Counted from the stretch's first letter, positions 1-11,700 are shown. The stretch is 64,000 bases of DNA from Aquilaria yunnanensis (GCA_039654915.1 CM077594.1:19281001-19345000); one strand, 5' to 3'. The notes: a model not told the origin generated them from the letters alone. Numbers and translations: made by a program.

Positions 1-3000
1 CTTTGCCTTTGAATTCCAAATATCATTTGCATAAAGTGTTATGTGTTCCAACTATCAAAGTTGATTTAATATCTGTTATTCGACTTACACATGAATTAAA
101 TTGCTCAGTGACCTTTTTCTCGGATTGGTGTATTTTGCAGGACCTTGCTACGAGGAAGATGATTGGTTTGGGTAAACAGCGCGACGGCCTCTACTATTTA
201 GTAGCATTGGCGACAAAAAAAACCTTAACCGATTCCCATTCATTGCCAAATCATCGACTGCCCTGTAATCTCACAATCTCACCTACTGATCTCTGGCATA
301 GCCGTCTAGGTCATGTTTCTCATTCCCCTTTAAAATTCATTGCCAGGAACTTCTTAAAATTTTCAATTCAGCCTATTGATGCTTGTCCTATTTGTCCTTT
401 AGCTAAGCAAACTTGTTTACCTTTTGGTCTCAACTCCATTTCATCTGCCAAATGTTTCGATCTTATTCATTGTGACATTTGGGGTCCTTATAAGCATCCA
501 TCTCTTTCAGGTACTCAGTATTTTCTTACAATTGTTGATAATTTTTCACGGTTCACTTGGGTTTTTTTGATGCGTCACAAGCATGAGACACAATTTTTAT
601 TAAAAAATTTCTTTTTCCTTAATCTCCACCCAATTTTCTTCTTTCATAAAAACATATTCGTACGGATAATGGTGGAGAATTTATTTCATTGCAAAAAATT
701 TTCAATGAAAAAAGAGTAATTTTTCAACACTCTTGCGTTTTTATACCTCAACAAAATAGGGTTGTAGAGCGCAAACATCGTCACATTCTTGAAATTGCAC
801 GGGCCTTAAAAATGCATGCTAATCTTCCCTCTAAATTTTGGGGAGAATGTGTTCTCACTGCAGTGCACATTATTAATAGGTTGCCCACACCCATTCTCTC
901 TTTCAAAACTCCTTTTGAGCGTCTTTTCTCTAAATCACCATCATTTTCACATCTTCGAGTTTTTGGTTGTTGAGCCTATGCTACCAATGTCCACCTTTTC
1001 AATAAATTTGATAGTCGTGCTCAAAAATGTATTTTCATTGGTTATCCTGTCGGTCAAAAGGCTTATAAGCTTTACGATCTTTCCACTTATAAGGTTTTCG
1101 CTAGTCGAGATGTGATATTTTATGAACATATTTTTCCATATAATACAATTCAAACTCCTCATTCTGGTCAGTCCCAACCAAACAACCCTATACCCTATCA
1201 TTTCTTTGAGGCAAACGCATCTTCTGATCACTACCTTGTCCCTCCAAACAATTCCAATCCATATCCAGTTGATAATGAGGCAATCACCACCAACCTAACT
1301 CGAGCTCCTATTAAAACCTACACTCACTGTCCTAAAGATGTTCCTGCACCTTTATTAGAAATTCCAGAATCCACAATTCCAGAATCAGAATCACCAATAC
1401 CGTCATCATCAAGTCCATCTAACCCATCCTTTGTCCTTCCTACTTCACTATCACCGCCCTCACCTGACCTTCTTCGTCGCTCTAGTCGCCCGCATAATCC
1501 ACCAGTAAAATTACAGGATTATGTTTGCTCTTAGGTCATGCATGCTAGCTCCGACCAATCAAATTCTTTACTTCTAGGTCTGAATAAAGGCACTCAATAT
1601 CTACTGTCTAATTATGTATCTTATCATCAATACAAGCTTGAGTACAAATCTTTCATAGCTCATGTTAGCCAAGCTGCGAAACCACAACCCTACATCGAAG
1701 TTGCTGCTCATCCTGAATGGCAGGTAGTGATGGAATCAGAACTGGAGGCGCTTAAGGCTAATAGTACATGGACTCTCACCCCTCTTCCGGCTGATAAAAG
1801 ACCAATTGATTGTCGTTGGGTCTATAAAATCAAGCACAAGTCTAGTGGTTCCATTGAGAGATATAAAGCCCGATTAGTGGCTAAGGGATTCACTCAATTA
1901 AAAGGTGTTGATTATTAGGATATATTCTCTCCCACTGCCAAGATCATTTTTGTCCGTTGTTTGCTTACCTTGGCAGCTGCTCAAGGTTGGTCCCTCCACC
2001 AGTTAGATGTCAACAATGCATTCCTCCATGGAGATCTTCATGAAGAAATATATATGTCTCCTCTACCAAGACTTCGGAGACAAAGGGAGGAACATCTGGT
2101 TTGTCGTCTACATAAATCACTCTGTGGTCTGAAGCAAGCCTCACGCCAATGGTTTGCAAAATTTTTAGAGGCCATCCGATCAACTGGTTATGTGCAATCT
2201 AAAGCTGACCACTCATTATTCACCAGAAGACGAGACAAGTCTTTTACAGCTCTTTTGATATATGTTGATGACATCCTAATTATTGGAAATAATCCTAGAA
2301 GTATTGCTGATATCAAAAAGTTTTTGCATAGTAATTTCTGTCTAAAGGATGTTGGTGAATTAAAGTATTTTCTAGGAATCAAAATTTCAACTTCTAAAAG
2401 TGGGATTTTTATCTCTTAATGGAAGTATGCATTAGAAATTATCAAAGATGTAGGGTTGTTAGGTGTGGCTCCCATTGATACTCCTATGGAGAAAGGTTTG
2501 AAGTTGTCTGACGAGACTGATTTGCTCAAGGATCCAAGCTGCTACAAAAGATTAGTCGGCCGATTAATATACTTGACAGTTTCAAGGCCAGATATCACAT
2601 ATTCTGTACATGTCTTGAGTAGGTTTATGCACCAACCTCGTAAACTTCATATGGAGGCAGCTCTTCGAGTGTTCCGATATTTAAAAGGTGCACCTAGCAG
2701 GGGTTTATTCTTCTCCTCAAATAGTGATTTTAGATTAGGAGCATACTGTGATTTTGATTGGCCAGGATGTCCACTCACTAGAAGGTCTACTATGGGATAT
2801 TGTGTTTTTCTTGGACCTTCATTGATATCTTGGAGATCAAAATGACAGAAAACAGTGTCACTTTCTTCAGCCAAGGCCAAGTATCGCGCAATGACTGGAG
2901 CTTGTTGTGAGTTAACATGGCTTCGATACCTGTTGAAAGACTTGGGACTTGTCCATCATAAACCTGCCACATTATATTGCGATAACAAGGCTGCTTTACA

Positions 3001-3216
3001 CATTGCAGCCAACCCAATTTTCCATGAGTGAACTAGACACATTGAGATGAATTACCACTATATCAGGGACAAGATCCAAGATGGTTCTGTAGCTACAAAG
3101 TTTGTGAATATTGGTCATCAATTCGCAAATATTCTAACCAAACCTTTGGGGAAAGAAGTTTTCATGCCTATGGTTTGCAAGTTGGGAGTGCAGGATATCC
3201 ACTCTCCAACTTAAGT
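1..3216 (+). pseudogene. Ty1/copia retrotransposon polyprotein, 5'-truncated by the window edge and broken
   Basis: Translation shows the ordered copia pol domains. The GAG-pre-integrase zinc region has WHSRLGH near 290 and CPIC near 385. The integrase core starts with HCDIWGPY near 470 and continues with IVDNFSRFTWVF. Reverse transcriptase has WVYKIKHK near 1820, HQLDVNNAFLHGD near 1995 and the catalytic YVDD at 2261-2272. RNase H has SSAKAKYRAMT near 2865 and YCDNKAALH near 2975. The frame shifts between about 600 and 690 in T/A-rich runs. Later in-frame stops lie at about 974, 1533, 1916, 2417, 2843 and 3029, so no functional product is possible. The integrase-RT-RNase H order is diagnostic of copia rather than gypsy. 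The 5' LTR and gag lie outside the window. Confidence 0.93.
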
Positions 3217-3221
3217 GGGAG
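3213..3221 (+). promoter_or_regulatory. Polypurine tract of the copia element
   Basis: A short purine run, AAGTGGGAG, sits directly after the end of the RNase H reading frame and directly before TGTTGGAAAG. This is the usual site of plus-strand priming and marks the start of the 3' LTR. Confidence 0.7.
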
Positions 3222-3395
3222 TGTTGGAAAGTCAAATCTGTCATTTGTATTAATAGTAAATATATATTTGTTTTCCTTATGTATTCCTTGATTGTAACAG
3301 TGATAGAAGTAAGCAAGTTGTATATATATCTCCTCTCAAACATCAATGAAATTCATTCCAACCAATTCAATCTTTCTTTCATCTTTTCACCAAAG
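3222..3395 (+). mobile_element. Probable 3' LTR of the copia element (right end approximate)
   Basis: The sequence starts TGTTGGAAAG immediately after the polypurine tract, as copia LTRs do, and contains a TATATATATC run near 3323. The right end is set at a CA near 3395 by inference only, because the 5' LTR needed for comparison is outside the window. The sequence that follows (AAGGATGTTGAGCTC onward) may already be the insertion site. Confidence 0.5.
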
Positions 3396-4731
3396 GATGT
3401 TGAGCTCGTCATGACAATGCAAACTCTTGCTAAGGCAAATGACAGTGGCATTGGAGGAGCTTAGGGGTTCAAAGGTAGGTCCATAGACTTTTCTTGCTAT
3501 GTCTTCTGTGCTGATTCTGAAATTGTGAAGTCTTGTTGGGAGATCAATGTTTTTAGTCTCATTTGTCGAACCTCCTTTCTAGAATTATAACTAGATGTTT
3601 GTGCTCTTTTTTTCCACCTTTTTATCTACTTATCAGTAAAGCTTTAATTTGATAAATTTTTTCAAGTAGTTGTGTTGTTCTTATTGTTAGAAGATTTAGC
3701 GAGCTAATACCACCAATAGATACAAAATCTGAAGGTGTAGTTGAAAGTCATAGTGTGTATTGCATTCCACTGCATGAATTATCTTTAGTGTTAAATGATG
3801 CAAGGAAAATTAGTAAGTTGAGAATATAATTCTAACCTATATATGTGAAGATACAAATATATTGTAATTTGTAACCATGAAAAAATGGTTAAACTTTAGA
3901 TTTTTTGAAACCATATTATGTTAGCCCAATAGTTAGGAAACCTCAACCCATTCCTAATAATCCAAACATGCTAAATAAGAGTGGTCGACTTCAAATGTGA
4001 ATAATATAAAATGGGTAATGCTGGCCCAAAGAGGGAGTAAGAAGCCTAGAATCTAAACCTTGAGGATATATGTATGAATCAGTTTATGAATTCAGCTACA
4101 GGGGTAGAAGGCCTAGGTCATCGGCCATAATCGTGAGTAGAACAGCGGGGAAGATGAAGATAGTATAAGTGGGAATGTGAATCATTTGTAAGTTATTTTT
4201 TGTAAGGGAAAACTATAGCATTTATAGCATTATCTTGTTCTTTAGAATACTTGATAATTCTTTGTTTGAAAAGGGTGAGGTTTTTTATTTTATATCTTTA
4301 GAGGATAGAAAATGAAGCAGGTCATACTCTTTTAGGATCGTGTAGGATAACATAATTTCCCTAGGTAAACACAAATCGTAACCAAAACTCATAATCTCCT
4401 GTTAGCTTGCATCTCCTATGAAGCAAAACAAAGGAGACATAAAAGACAAACTCCTAAAACACAAAATACACACCAAATAATTAAAAATTGTAGAAATAAA
4501 TAAAAAAGATGAATACCAGAAATTAATGCAAAAAAACTAGGCATAGAAACAAAGTAGATGAGTCTAGCCACGTAACTTACAACCTTATATGGTGTCTATT
4601 ATAGTTTTTAGGGACATTGCACACACGATACCAAGTAATCGTTGACTGCATGTGGGACTGTATTTGTATATTACAATTTCCATTCGTTTGGTTACATCAG
4701 TGACGATCATAGGGTAGAGCAAGTCAAAATG
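3396..4731. other. Unassigned AT-rich sequence
   Basis: No convincing coding region was seen. A 61-codon frame ending at 3464 overlaps the LTR and reads plausibly only over its last 25 codons. It could be a scrap of the exon into which the copia element inserted, but nothing supports a gene. Confidence 0.4.
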
Positions 4732-4739
4732 GCTACTAT

Positions 4740-5439
4740 CATGGTTATTAAAATAACGTTTCAAATCATAGAAACGTACGTTTTTACGACTTTAGAGATG
4801 GAAGACGTTTAGAAACGCAATAGAAATGCAACTCTAGGTAGAAACGTGTTTCTAGTCGTAGAAAAATAGAAACATTAAGATTCTACGACTCTATCCTTAT
4901 TGGGTCAAATCTGTAAAAAAATATAAATTGGGACTAAATTGTACGTTTCTGGAAGATGGGGACTGGATCTGTAATTACGTAGCAGAAAGAATCAGGCGCG
5001 GCCTAATGACAGTTATGGTACTTTCTTCTCCAGCGTGTTTCATAATATTCCTAATATTTATATAATTTCCAGTTAAAGCACCAAATGCATGGCAATTTTA
5101 AGGATTAAGCTGGCCAAACTTCTTCTTCTAGCTTTAGCCAACCAAAACCTGCCTCCTCTTTACAGAAACACCAAGACCAAACCCTGAAGCCCCAACCAAC
5201 CTAAAAACCTACTTTATTCCACTAAATTAAGCATAAAATCAATGAAAATTTTGGTACAAACCACATGTTGTTTCTGATATTTCTAAGACAATTTAACTGG
5301 TTTTATATTTTTCATAATTTTTCTCTAAGTTTTTTTTTGTATTTTTTGTATAGTCTTACGACTCTATGACTTTTTCCGACTCTATAACTCTAGAATAGCT
5401 AAAACGACTCTAGGTAGAAACCCGTTTTTGACAACCTTG
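4740..5439. mobile_element. Non-autonomous hAT-type element (700 bp)
   Basis: The ends are imperfect inverted repeats: CATGGTTATTAAAA on the left, and CAAGGTTGTCAAAA when the right end is read on the other strand. They are flanked by an 8-bp target duplication, GCTACTAT at 4732-4739 and GTTACTGT at 5440-5447, differing by two transitions. The subterminal motif ACTCTAGGTAGAAAC occurs near both ends, and ACGACT/AGTCGT motifs recur inside, as expected of hAT transposase-binding regions. No transposase is encoded. The 8-bp duplication and terminal sequence favour hAT over MULE. Confidence 0.6.
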
Positions 5440-5447
5440 GTTACTGT

Positions 5448-6180
5448 AATTGACTAGACATCAATAAGTATGAGAACTAACCTACAAATCTGCAGATAGG
5501 AGTGTGTGGAGAAAAGATCTCAGGCGAAATAAGAAATACTAGCCTAGGTAAAATAAAATGCCAGACAAAACAAAGTATTAACTTATATAAAATAAAAACA
5601 TGTAGGAAACAAATAAGAATGTGGGGGAGAAATGAAATAATATGAGAGCTCTAAATGGTGGGATAATTGTAAAATAAGGAAAGTAAAGATAATTTATAGG
5701 AAAGTTAGGTGCATAGGATTGCGCCACTTGTCTTTAAATCAACGGTAAAGAAAAATGTAACGATCATCTTCTAGGCAAAGGTTTTTTTTTTTTTGTTTGG
5801 GCTTCTAGTCAACCTGATCAATTGGAAAATTTAATAGGTCTTGCTCAAGGCCCACCAAGTTAGAACTCCCTAAAATCATCTCCTTATGATGTTGGATTAA
5901 AATTTCTGTCTGAAATTTTAAATCCGATATCATCTAACCTAGAATAATCAAATGGTCAGTAAGATTTTTTCAATAAATAATAAACAAATAGAAAAGTATA
6001 AAATAACCAAATTCCACCACTAAATTTTCCCTACTACATAATAAGGATAATATGATTCATATATATTAAAGATATAAGATAGATGTTACCGTTTGATTGT
6101 TGCATGGACATGAACAATATAATGAATGTCAAAAAACAAGAATTAAATAGTAACAATAATCCAAAAAAATAATGAATAAT
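5448..6180. other. Unassigned AT-rich intergenic sequence
   Basis: No reading frame, RNA gene or repeat of note was seen. There is a T-run at about 5780-5794. Confidence 0.4.
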
Positions 6181-6182
6181 AA

Positions 6183-6680
6183 ACCGTAATCCCTAACTCT
6201 AATTCCTAATCATTAACCATAAACATTAACCTTTAATCCTAAACCTTAACTCTACTTCATTGAATATTCATTTATTATAATTTTATTTAACTTTTATTAT
6301 TTTTTAATGCTTAAAATTATAAAAAATTATTAACATTATGAAAAATTAGTACCAAATGGATTATCACATCCGATTATTTTTTAATAAATTTGTTGAAAAT
6401 TACACTTATCTTCCTCCAATTTTATAAACATCTTAAAAAATCATATAATAATCTAAACTTTAATCTCTAACCCTAAAAATCAACCCTACTCTCTAACCCT
6501 AATTGTATATTCAGTGACTTGCTCGATGAAAGTAACACTACGTGTAACCCTAGCATTAATTGTAATCCTAATCCTCAACCCTAAATGCATTACTAACCCT
6601 AACCTTAAATCCCTAAACATAACTCTAACCTAAACCATAACCCTAAACCCTAAATCGTGACCCAAACCTTAATTCCTGAT
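6183..6680. repeat. Degenerate telomere-like (CCCTAAA) motifs
   Basis: Several stretches are built of CCCTAAA, CCCTAA and AACCCTAA variants, for example around 6183-6250, 6460-6500 and 6540-6660. The plant telomere unit is CCCTAAA. These copies are scattered and mutated, as in an interstitial telomeric tract. The tract leads directly into the ACCTTAA-based minisatellite. Confidence 0.6.
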
Positions 6681-6699
6681 CTCTAACCTTAAACCCTAT

Positions 6700-7723
6700 G
6701 ACCTTAAGTTGGTACCAGTAGACCTTAAGTTGGTATCAGTATAGCCATAATTTGGTACCATTAGAACCTTAAACTGGTACCATTAAACCTTAAATTGGTA
6801 CCAGTATAACCTTAACTTGATACCATTAGAACCCTAACTTGGTACCGCAATAACCTTAACTTGGTATCACAAAACCTTAATTTGGTACCGTTATAACCTT
6901 AAGTTGGGACCATTGACACCTTAATTTCGTACCACAAAAACCATAACTTGGTACTACTAGAACCGTAGGCTGGTACGATTCAACCTTACTTTGGTGCCAA
7001 TATGACCTTAAGTTAATACCAGTAGAACCTTGAGTTGGTATCAGTATAGCCATAATTTGGTACCACTAGAACCTTAAACTGGTACCACTGAACCTTAAAT
7101 TGATACCAGTATAACCTTAACTTGATACCATTAGAACCTTAATTTGGTACCACAATAACCTTAACTTGGTGTCACAAAACCTTCATTTGTTACCATTATA
7201 ACCTTAACTTAGGACCTTTGACACCTTAATTTGATACCACCAAAACCATACCTTGGTACCACTAGAACATTAAGCTTGTACCATTTAACCTTACTTTGGT
7301 ACCAATATGACCTTAAGTTGGTACCAATAGAACCTTAAGTTGGTATCAGTATAGCCATAATTTAATATCAATAGAACCTTAAACTGGTACCACTGAACCT
7401 TAAATTAGTACCAGTATAACCTTAATTTGATACCATTAGAACCTTAACTTGATGCTACAATAGCCTTAACATGGTGTCACAAAAGCTTAATTTGGTACCG
7501 TTATAACCTTAACTTCGGACCATTGACACCTTAATTTGATACCACCAAAACCATAACTTGGTACCACTAGAACCTTAAGCTGGTACCATTTAACCTTACT
7601 TTTGTACCAATATGACCCTAGGTTGGTACCACAATATCTATAACTTGGTACCACTAGAACCTTAACTTGGTACCACTATAACCTTAATTTACGACTACTA
7701 TAACCTTAAGTTGCTACCACTTG
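6700..7723. repeat. 21-22-bp minisatellite with a 305-bp higher-order unit (left part)
   Basis: The monomer is approximately ACCTTAACTTGGTACCACTA plus one or two bases, and most monomers carry GGTACC or a one-base variant. The distinctive variant TGGTATCAGTATAGCCATAA occurs at 6731, 7036 and 7341, exactly 305 bp apart each time, and other variant monomers keep the same order between them. Counting monomers in one interval gives 14. The array is therefore a satellite with higher-order organisation, interrupted on the right by the solo LTR. Confidence 0.9.
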
Positions 7724-10469
7724 TGTAATGCTCGAAAAATCCAAACTGATTAGGTCCCGGGGTAAGTGGATTGGGAGCCAAAGAATTTTCCTAATTTGGG
7801 AATTTAGCTCAATTAATGTGAGGGGACATTAAATTAAGTGTTAAGGATTCATGAAATTAAGCTTGGCTTAGGCCAAGAAAAATAATGGTGAAAATGGTGG
7901 ATTTCAAAGATGAGGGACTCAATTGAACAAAGGAATTGTTGTAAGTTGGGCTCAATTGCCCAAATTCAAAAGATTTGAGGACTAAGTGGGGAATTGGCCC
8001 ATTTTCATGGCCTTGGATGCCATGGCCAGCCATGTCCATTCAAAATAATATATTTTATGCCACCTCCACCTCCACCCACACCTCCACTCACCTTTGTCCC
8101 CCACCTTCACCACTTCATCATTTAACTTCACCAATTCTTCCAATTTGTCCCCCCACTTTGTCTCCCACTTCCCATTTGAATTATTGCTCCACTAAGGCAT
8201 TATTCCCACCCATTTTGGACACCCATAACCGGACATACACTCCCCCATTCAAAAAAATACATTTCCCCACTCATCTCACCTTATTCAAGCCATTTCACTT
8301 TCTTTCTTCAATCTCTCTCTACAAACTCTCTCTCCCTTCTTTCTAGTTTTGGCCAACACTTGTTCTTCTATCCAAGAACATTTCTAACTCTTCTCCTTCC
8401 TCCAAAAATTCTGCCATCACTAGAAATCATCCTTCTATAAATTAAAACCAAGTGTTCTTGGTTGAATTCATGCTCTAAACACCCAAAGAGCAAGAATCAA
8501 GTAAAAGATTCAAAGAAAACCAAGGAGAGAAATTCGGCCATCTTCATTTCTTAGAGGTTTTGAACTCTTCTCAAGGAGTTCTTTGTGTATATGAGCTTCT
8601 AAGCTCATTGGGAGGAAGAATCAAGAAGAAAATTTGAAGAACATCAAGCACACAAAATTCGGTCTCACCTCCTAGTCGAGGTTTCGTAAGTGTGAACCAA
8701 GTATTCTTGGTATTTTGATTTCTTTAAGATAATTACCAAGTGTTCTTGGTATTTTATGGATTACTAATTTATTTGGCCATTTTGGTTCTTGTGCTAGAAA
8801 ATCATTTCTAGAAACCAACAAGCGAGGAAATCGAAGGAAAACAAGCTTCTAAGAAGCTTTCTGTATTGGTAAGGATTCCTATACTCTTTGAGTATTCGGG
8901 CCCCTAGGTGATGGTCAAAGAACCATATGATCCTAGGTGTGCTATGAGGGCTTAAGTTAAATTATTGCTTCGGCAATTCCGTTTTGCTCATGAGCTAAGT
9001 TAAGTAAGCAAGCATTATGGGCTAGGATTTAAGTAGGCCACCTTAAATTCCTATGCTAAGTGAGATCTCCGAAAATGAAAAATATGTGAAATTAATGAAA
9101 TAAAACTTGAGGGATGCTTGCTGCCCTTCTGTAAATCAAGGTGTTAAGTGGCGTGTGTTTGTGTGCTTCTATGAATTTGTTGTGCATGCTAACCCCCGAT
9201 TTCGATTATTATTGTATATACATGTATCTTTGTGTTTTCTTTGTCTTTATGTTTTCTTTGTAGGATTTTTGGAATATTTATTGTCATTACATTCTTGGCA
9301 TATGTTAGGCCATAAAGGCCATATGTTAGGCTTTGGAAGCCATACGGAATCCTTATTGAGTTTTAAAACTCACCCGCCCTACTCTACTTTTGTAGGTAAA
9401 AGTGTGCTCGAAAGATTGAGCTAAAAGTCTTGAGTACTCTTTTTGTGGTATAAAGGTTGGGTATGTGTATGGTATTGCTCAATTATACTAAGTATTCTAA
9501 GTATTTTAAGTTGCTTGAAAATCAAGCTAATAAGCGTGGACTTTGTGTGCAGGACTACGAGTCTAGAGTTTGTGGAAACAACGTCTTAAGGTGGATAATT
9601 AGTGTTCCTTGGCACTATGATTTATGGCTTGATTTTAAGCATGTAATTTGTTGGTCTAAGTTTAGTGACCAAATTATGGACTTAGCTAAAATTCGGCCAA
9701 ACTTGATTTTGGGCTTGTAAGATGGACTATGGACACTTTGGGTGCTTTTATTGCTTGGTGGACTTACCAAGGCCCATGCATGTTTTATGGAAGTATGATT
9801 TTCATGAAAATCGGAAGCATGTATAAATTGGGCTTAAATGCATGTTTTGGGCTTAAATAAGAAATTAGAAAATTTGAATATGTTCTTGGTTAATTTTGGG
9901 CCATATGCATGTTAAGTATGGAAAAGGCCCATAAGCCCATGTTTATGTTGAAACCATACTATGTTTGGCTTTGTATGCACACTCAAAGAAAAACATGCAA
10001 ATAAACTTGGAGAAGCATGAAATTGGATGCATGTGTAAAGATTGGCTAATAAGGAATTCAAGTGCACGTACGTGAATTAATATATGCCTAAGCATTAGTT
10101 GCATCTAAAGGCATTAAGTGATTATGTGCACTAGTGAACACCAAAACACATAAGCATGCAAAGCATATGCATGAAAATAAGTTTTCAAACTTAAGTTGGT
10201 GTTTTGGATGCCATGCATAATCTTGGCTAAAGCTTGGTAAATACCATGAAAATGAACACATGAAATCCACATAGGTGCTAGTTTGTTTCCAAGAGCACTT
10301 AAACTTAAACCTTTAATAAGAACATAACAAGCTAGTACCAGTAAGTATCCTGGGGTTCGTGCCCATAAGTCTTAGTGAGTAATAAAAGTCCCTTTGGTTT
10401 AATTAAACTTCCGCTGCATGTTTTAGATAATTGGGCCCGGATGGGCCAGGGGCAGTTTAGGGCACGACA
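7724..10469 (+). mobile_element. Solo LTR of a Ty3/gypsy-type retrotransposon (2,746 bp)
   Basis: The element begins TGTAATGCTCGAAAAA and ends GGGCACGACA, the TGT...ACA ends typical of large plant gypsy LTRs. The 5-bp sequence ACTTG lies immediately outside both ends (7719-7723 and 10470-10474), a perfect target-site duplication, and the minisatellite resumes on the other side. No gag-pol, primer-binding site or second LTR is inside, so it is a recombined solo LTR. Open frames of 60-123 codons inside show no recognisable domain. The clean duplication suggests it is relatively young. Confidence 0.9.
8447..8750. repeat. Three copies of a 16-bp near-palindrome inside the solo LTR
   Basis: ACCAAGTGTTCTTGGT occurs at 8447-8462 and 8735-8750, and with one change (ACCAAGTATTCTTGGT) at 8696-8711. 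Each is an imperfect palindrome. The spacing and repetition within the LTR upstream region suggest protein-binding sites, but no function can be assigned. Confidence 0.6.
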
Positions 10470-10700
10470 ACTTGAACATTTTTTGGCACTAATATGACCT
10501 TAAATTGGTACCACTTGAACCCTAGTTTGAAACCACTATAACCTTAGGTTAGAACCACTTGAACCTTAAGTTGGTACCATTAGAACCTTAACGTGGTTCC
10601 ACTATAACCTTAACTTTGTATCGTAATAACCTTAATTTGGTACCACTAGAACCATAATTGGGTACCATTATAGCCCTATCTTCGTACCACTAATTTTAAG
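10470..10700. repeat. 21-22-bp minisatellite (right part)
   Basis: The same monomers as at 6700-7723 continue after the solo LTR for about ten copies, more diverged toward the right end, and stop near 10700. The two parts were one array before the LTR inserted. Confidence 0.85.
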
Positions 10701-11134
10701 TTAATTTATTTTTCCATATAAATAACTTACACAAAAAATTTTCACTTAATTCTTATATTTTCTTCCCTTCATTCACACCTTAATTTTGCACTTATTTATT
10801 ATCTTCATGCACAAATAAATATATATTTTATATCTGATACCAATACAATACATACATTTTCAATTATTCTTACTTACTAATCCACCAAATAAAAAAATAA
10901 ATTATTTATTTTATATATTTATTATCTATGATACGTACAATAATTATTTCTAGTCATTCTCATCTTATTACGTACAATTATTTACCAGATCAATACGTTG
11001 TATTTTACTCTACCGTCCAATGGTCTTTTTTGCTACTAATTTCTAACTTGGGTCATTAACGTTACATTCTGAAAAGTTTGAGGAATTTTGAAAAACTAGG
11101 GTATCATTACTAACTGGGTATTTTAGAATCTTCC
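10701..11134. other. AT-rich sequence without a recognised feature
   Basis: Composed of TTTATTTAT-rich and ATACGTACAAT-rich DNA. No frame or repeat structure of interest was seen. Confidence 0.4.
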
Positions 11135-11394
11135 TACTTTTTTCCCCGGATTTCTTTATTTTCTGGGTCTTCGTTCAAATTATTTTTCCTTGTTTGGTCA
11201 ATTTGGATTGTTCGAGAGCTGATATGAATGTTTTGCGGTGATGTGGTTTCGATCCGTGGTTCCGCGTTGCATTTTGACCTTTTTGACTTGGTTTTGAACT
11301 CGTTCTTTTTAAAGAAATCTTGCAATCTAGTTTTGATTTGCCTGATCCAACTCTGGTGGACCTTGTCTTAGTCTCAATGAAGCTGTTTTGTTCT
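11135..11394 (+). repeat. Duplicated copy of intron 1 of the BIN2-like kinase gene
   Basis: These 260 bases align without gaps to 50164-50423, inside the first intron of the kinase gene. A count by eye gives about 21 mismatches (about 92 % identity). About 16 of them read C or G in the gene and T or A here, the pattern of cytosine deamination in a silenced copy. Because the copied segment is intronic, it came from DNA and not from mRNA. It is in the same orientation as the gene, 39 kb away. Confidence 0.92.
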
Positions 11395-11399
11395 AGTAA

Positions 11400-11700
11400 A
11401 GTCCATCGGATATTATTATCTCAAATGTGTGCTCAACTTTCAAATTTGCCCTATCAAAATAGATAATCTCATATTGTCCTTCCTAATCGGATATTTTCTA
11501 TTAATTTAACAATTAAAATAGATGAAAACTAATATTGTGACATTAAACAACACTAAAATAAATTTAAAATAAAAATTTTAGTTCTTAAACTTTTATAATC
11601 ACTAATTTTAACACCTTAAACTTTCACCAAAATTAATTAAGTCTTCCTCCTCTAACCTCCAAAATCTTAACCTCTCATCTGCCGCTGCTAGCCCAGCTGT
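11400..11700 (+). mobile_element. Decayed MULE terminal repeat, same family as the 57-kb Pack-MULE
   Basis: The order of blocks matches the terminal repeat of the element at 56971-58820 read inwards: a CAAATT-GCCCTATCAA block near 11440; a GTCCTTCCTAATCGG block near 11488; TTAATTT-AACAATTAAAAT; then CTTAAACTTTT, ACTAATTTTAAC, CTTAAAC and CACCAAAAT near 11580-11640; then a CT-rich, CCACC-poor stretch. It is much diverged. Its partner repeat was not found, so the extent of the element is unknown. Confidence 0.55.

Noticed and set aside
6700..7723. A CRISPR-like array or coding repeat.
   Set aside because: There are no unique spacers between the repeats, the monomers are contiguous, and the host is a plant nucleus.
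7975..8346. A 123-codon open frame on the plus strand.
   Set aside because: It lies inside the solo LTR, is Pro/Ser/His-rich from CCA/TCC composition, and has no domain pattern.
11135..11394. A processed (mRNA-derived) copy of the kinase gene.
   Set aside because: The duplicated segment is intronic and has no exon on either side, so an RNA intermediate is excluded.
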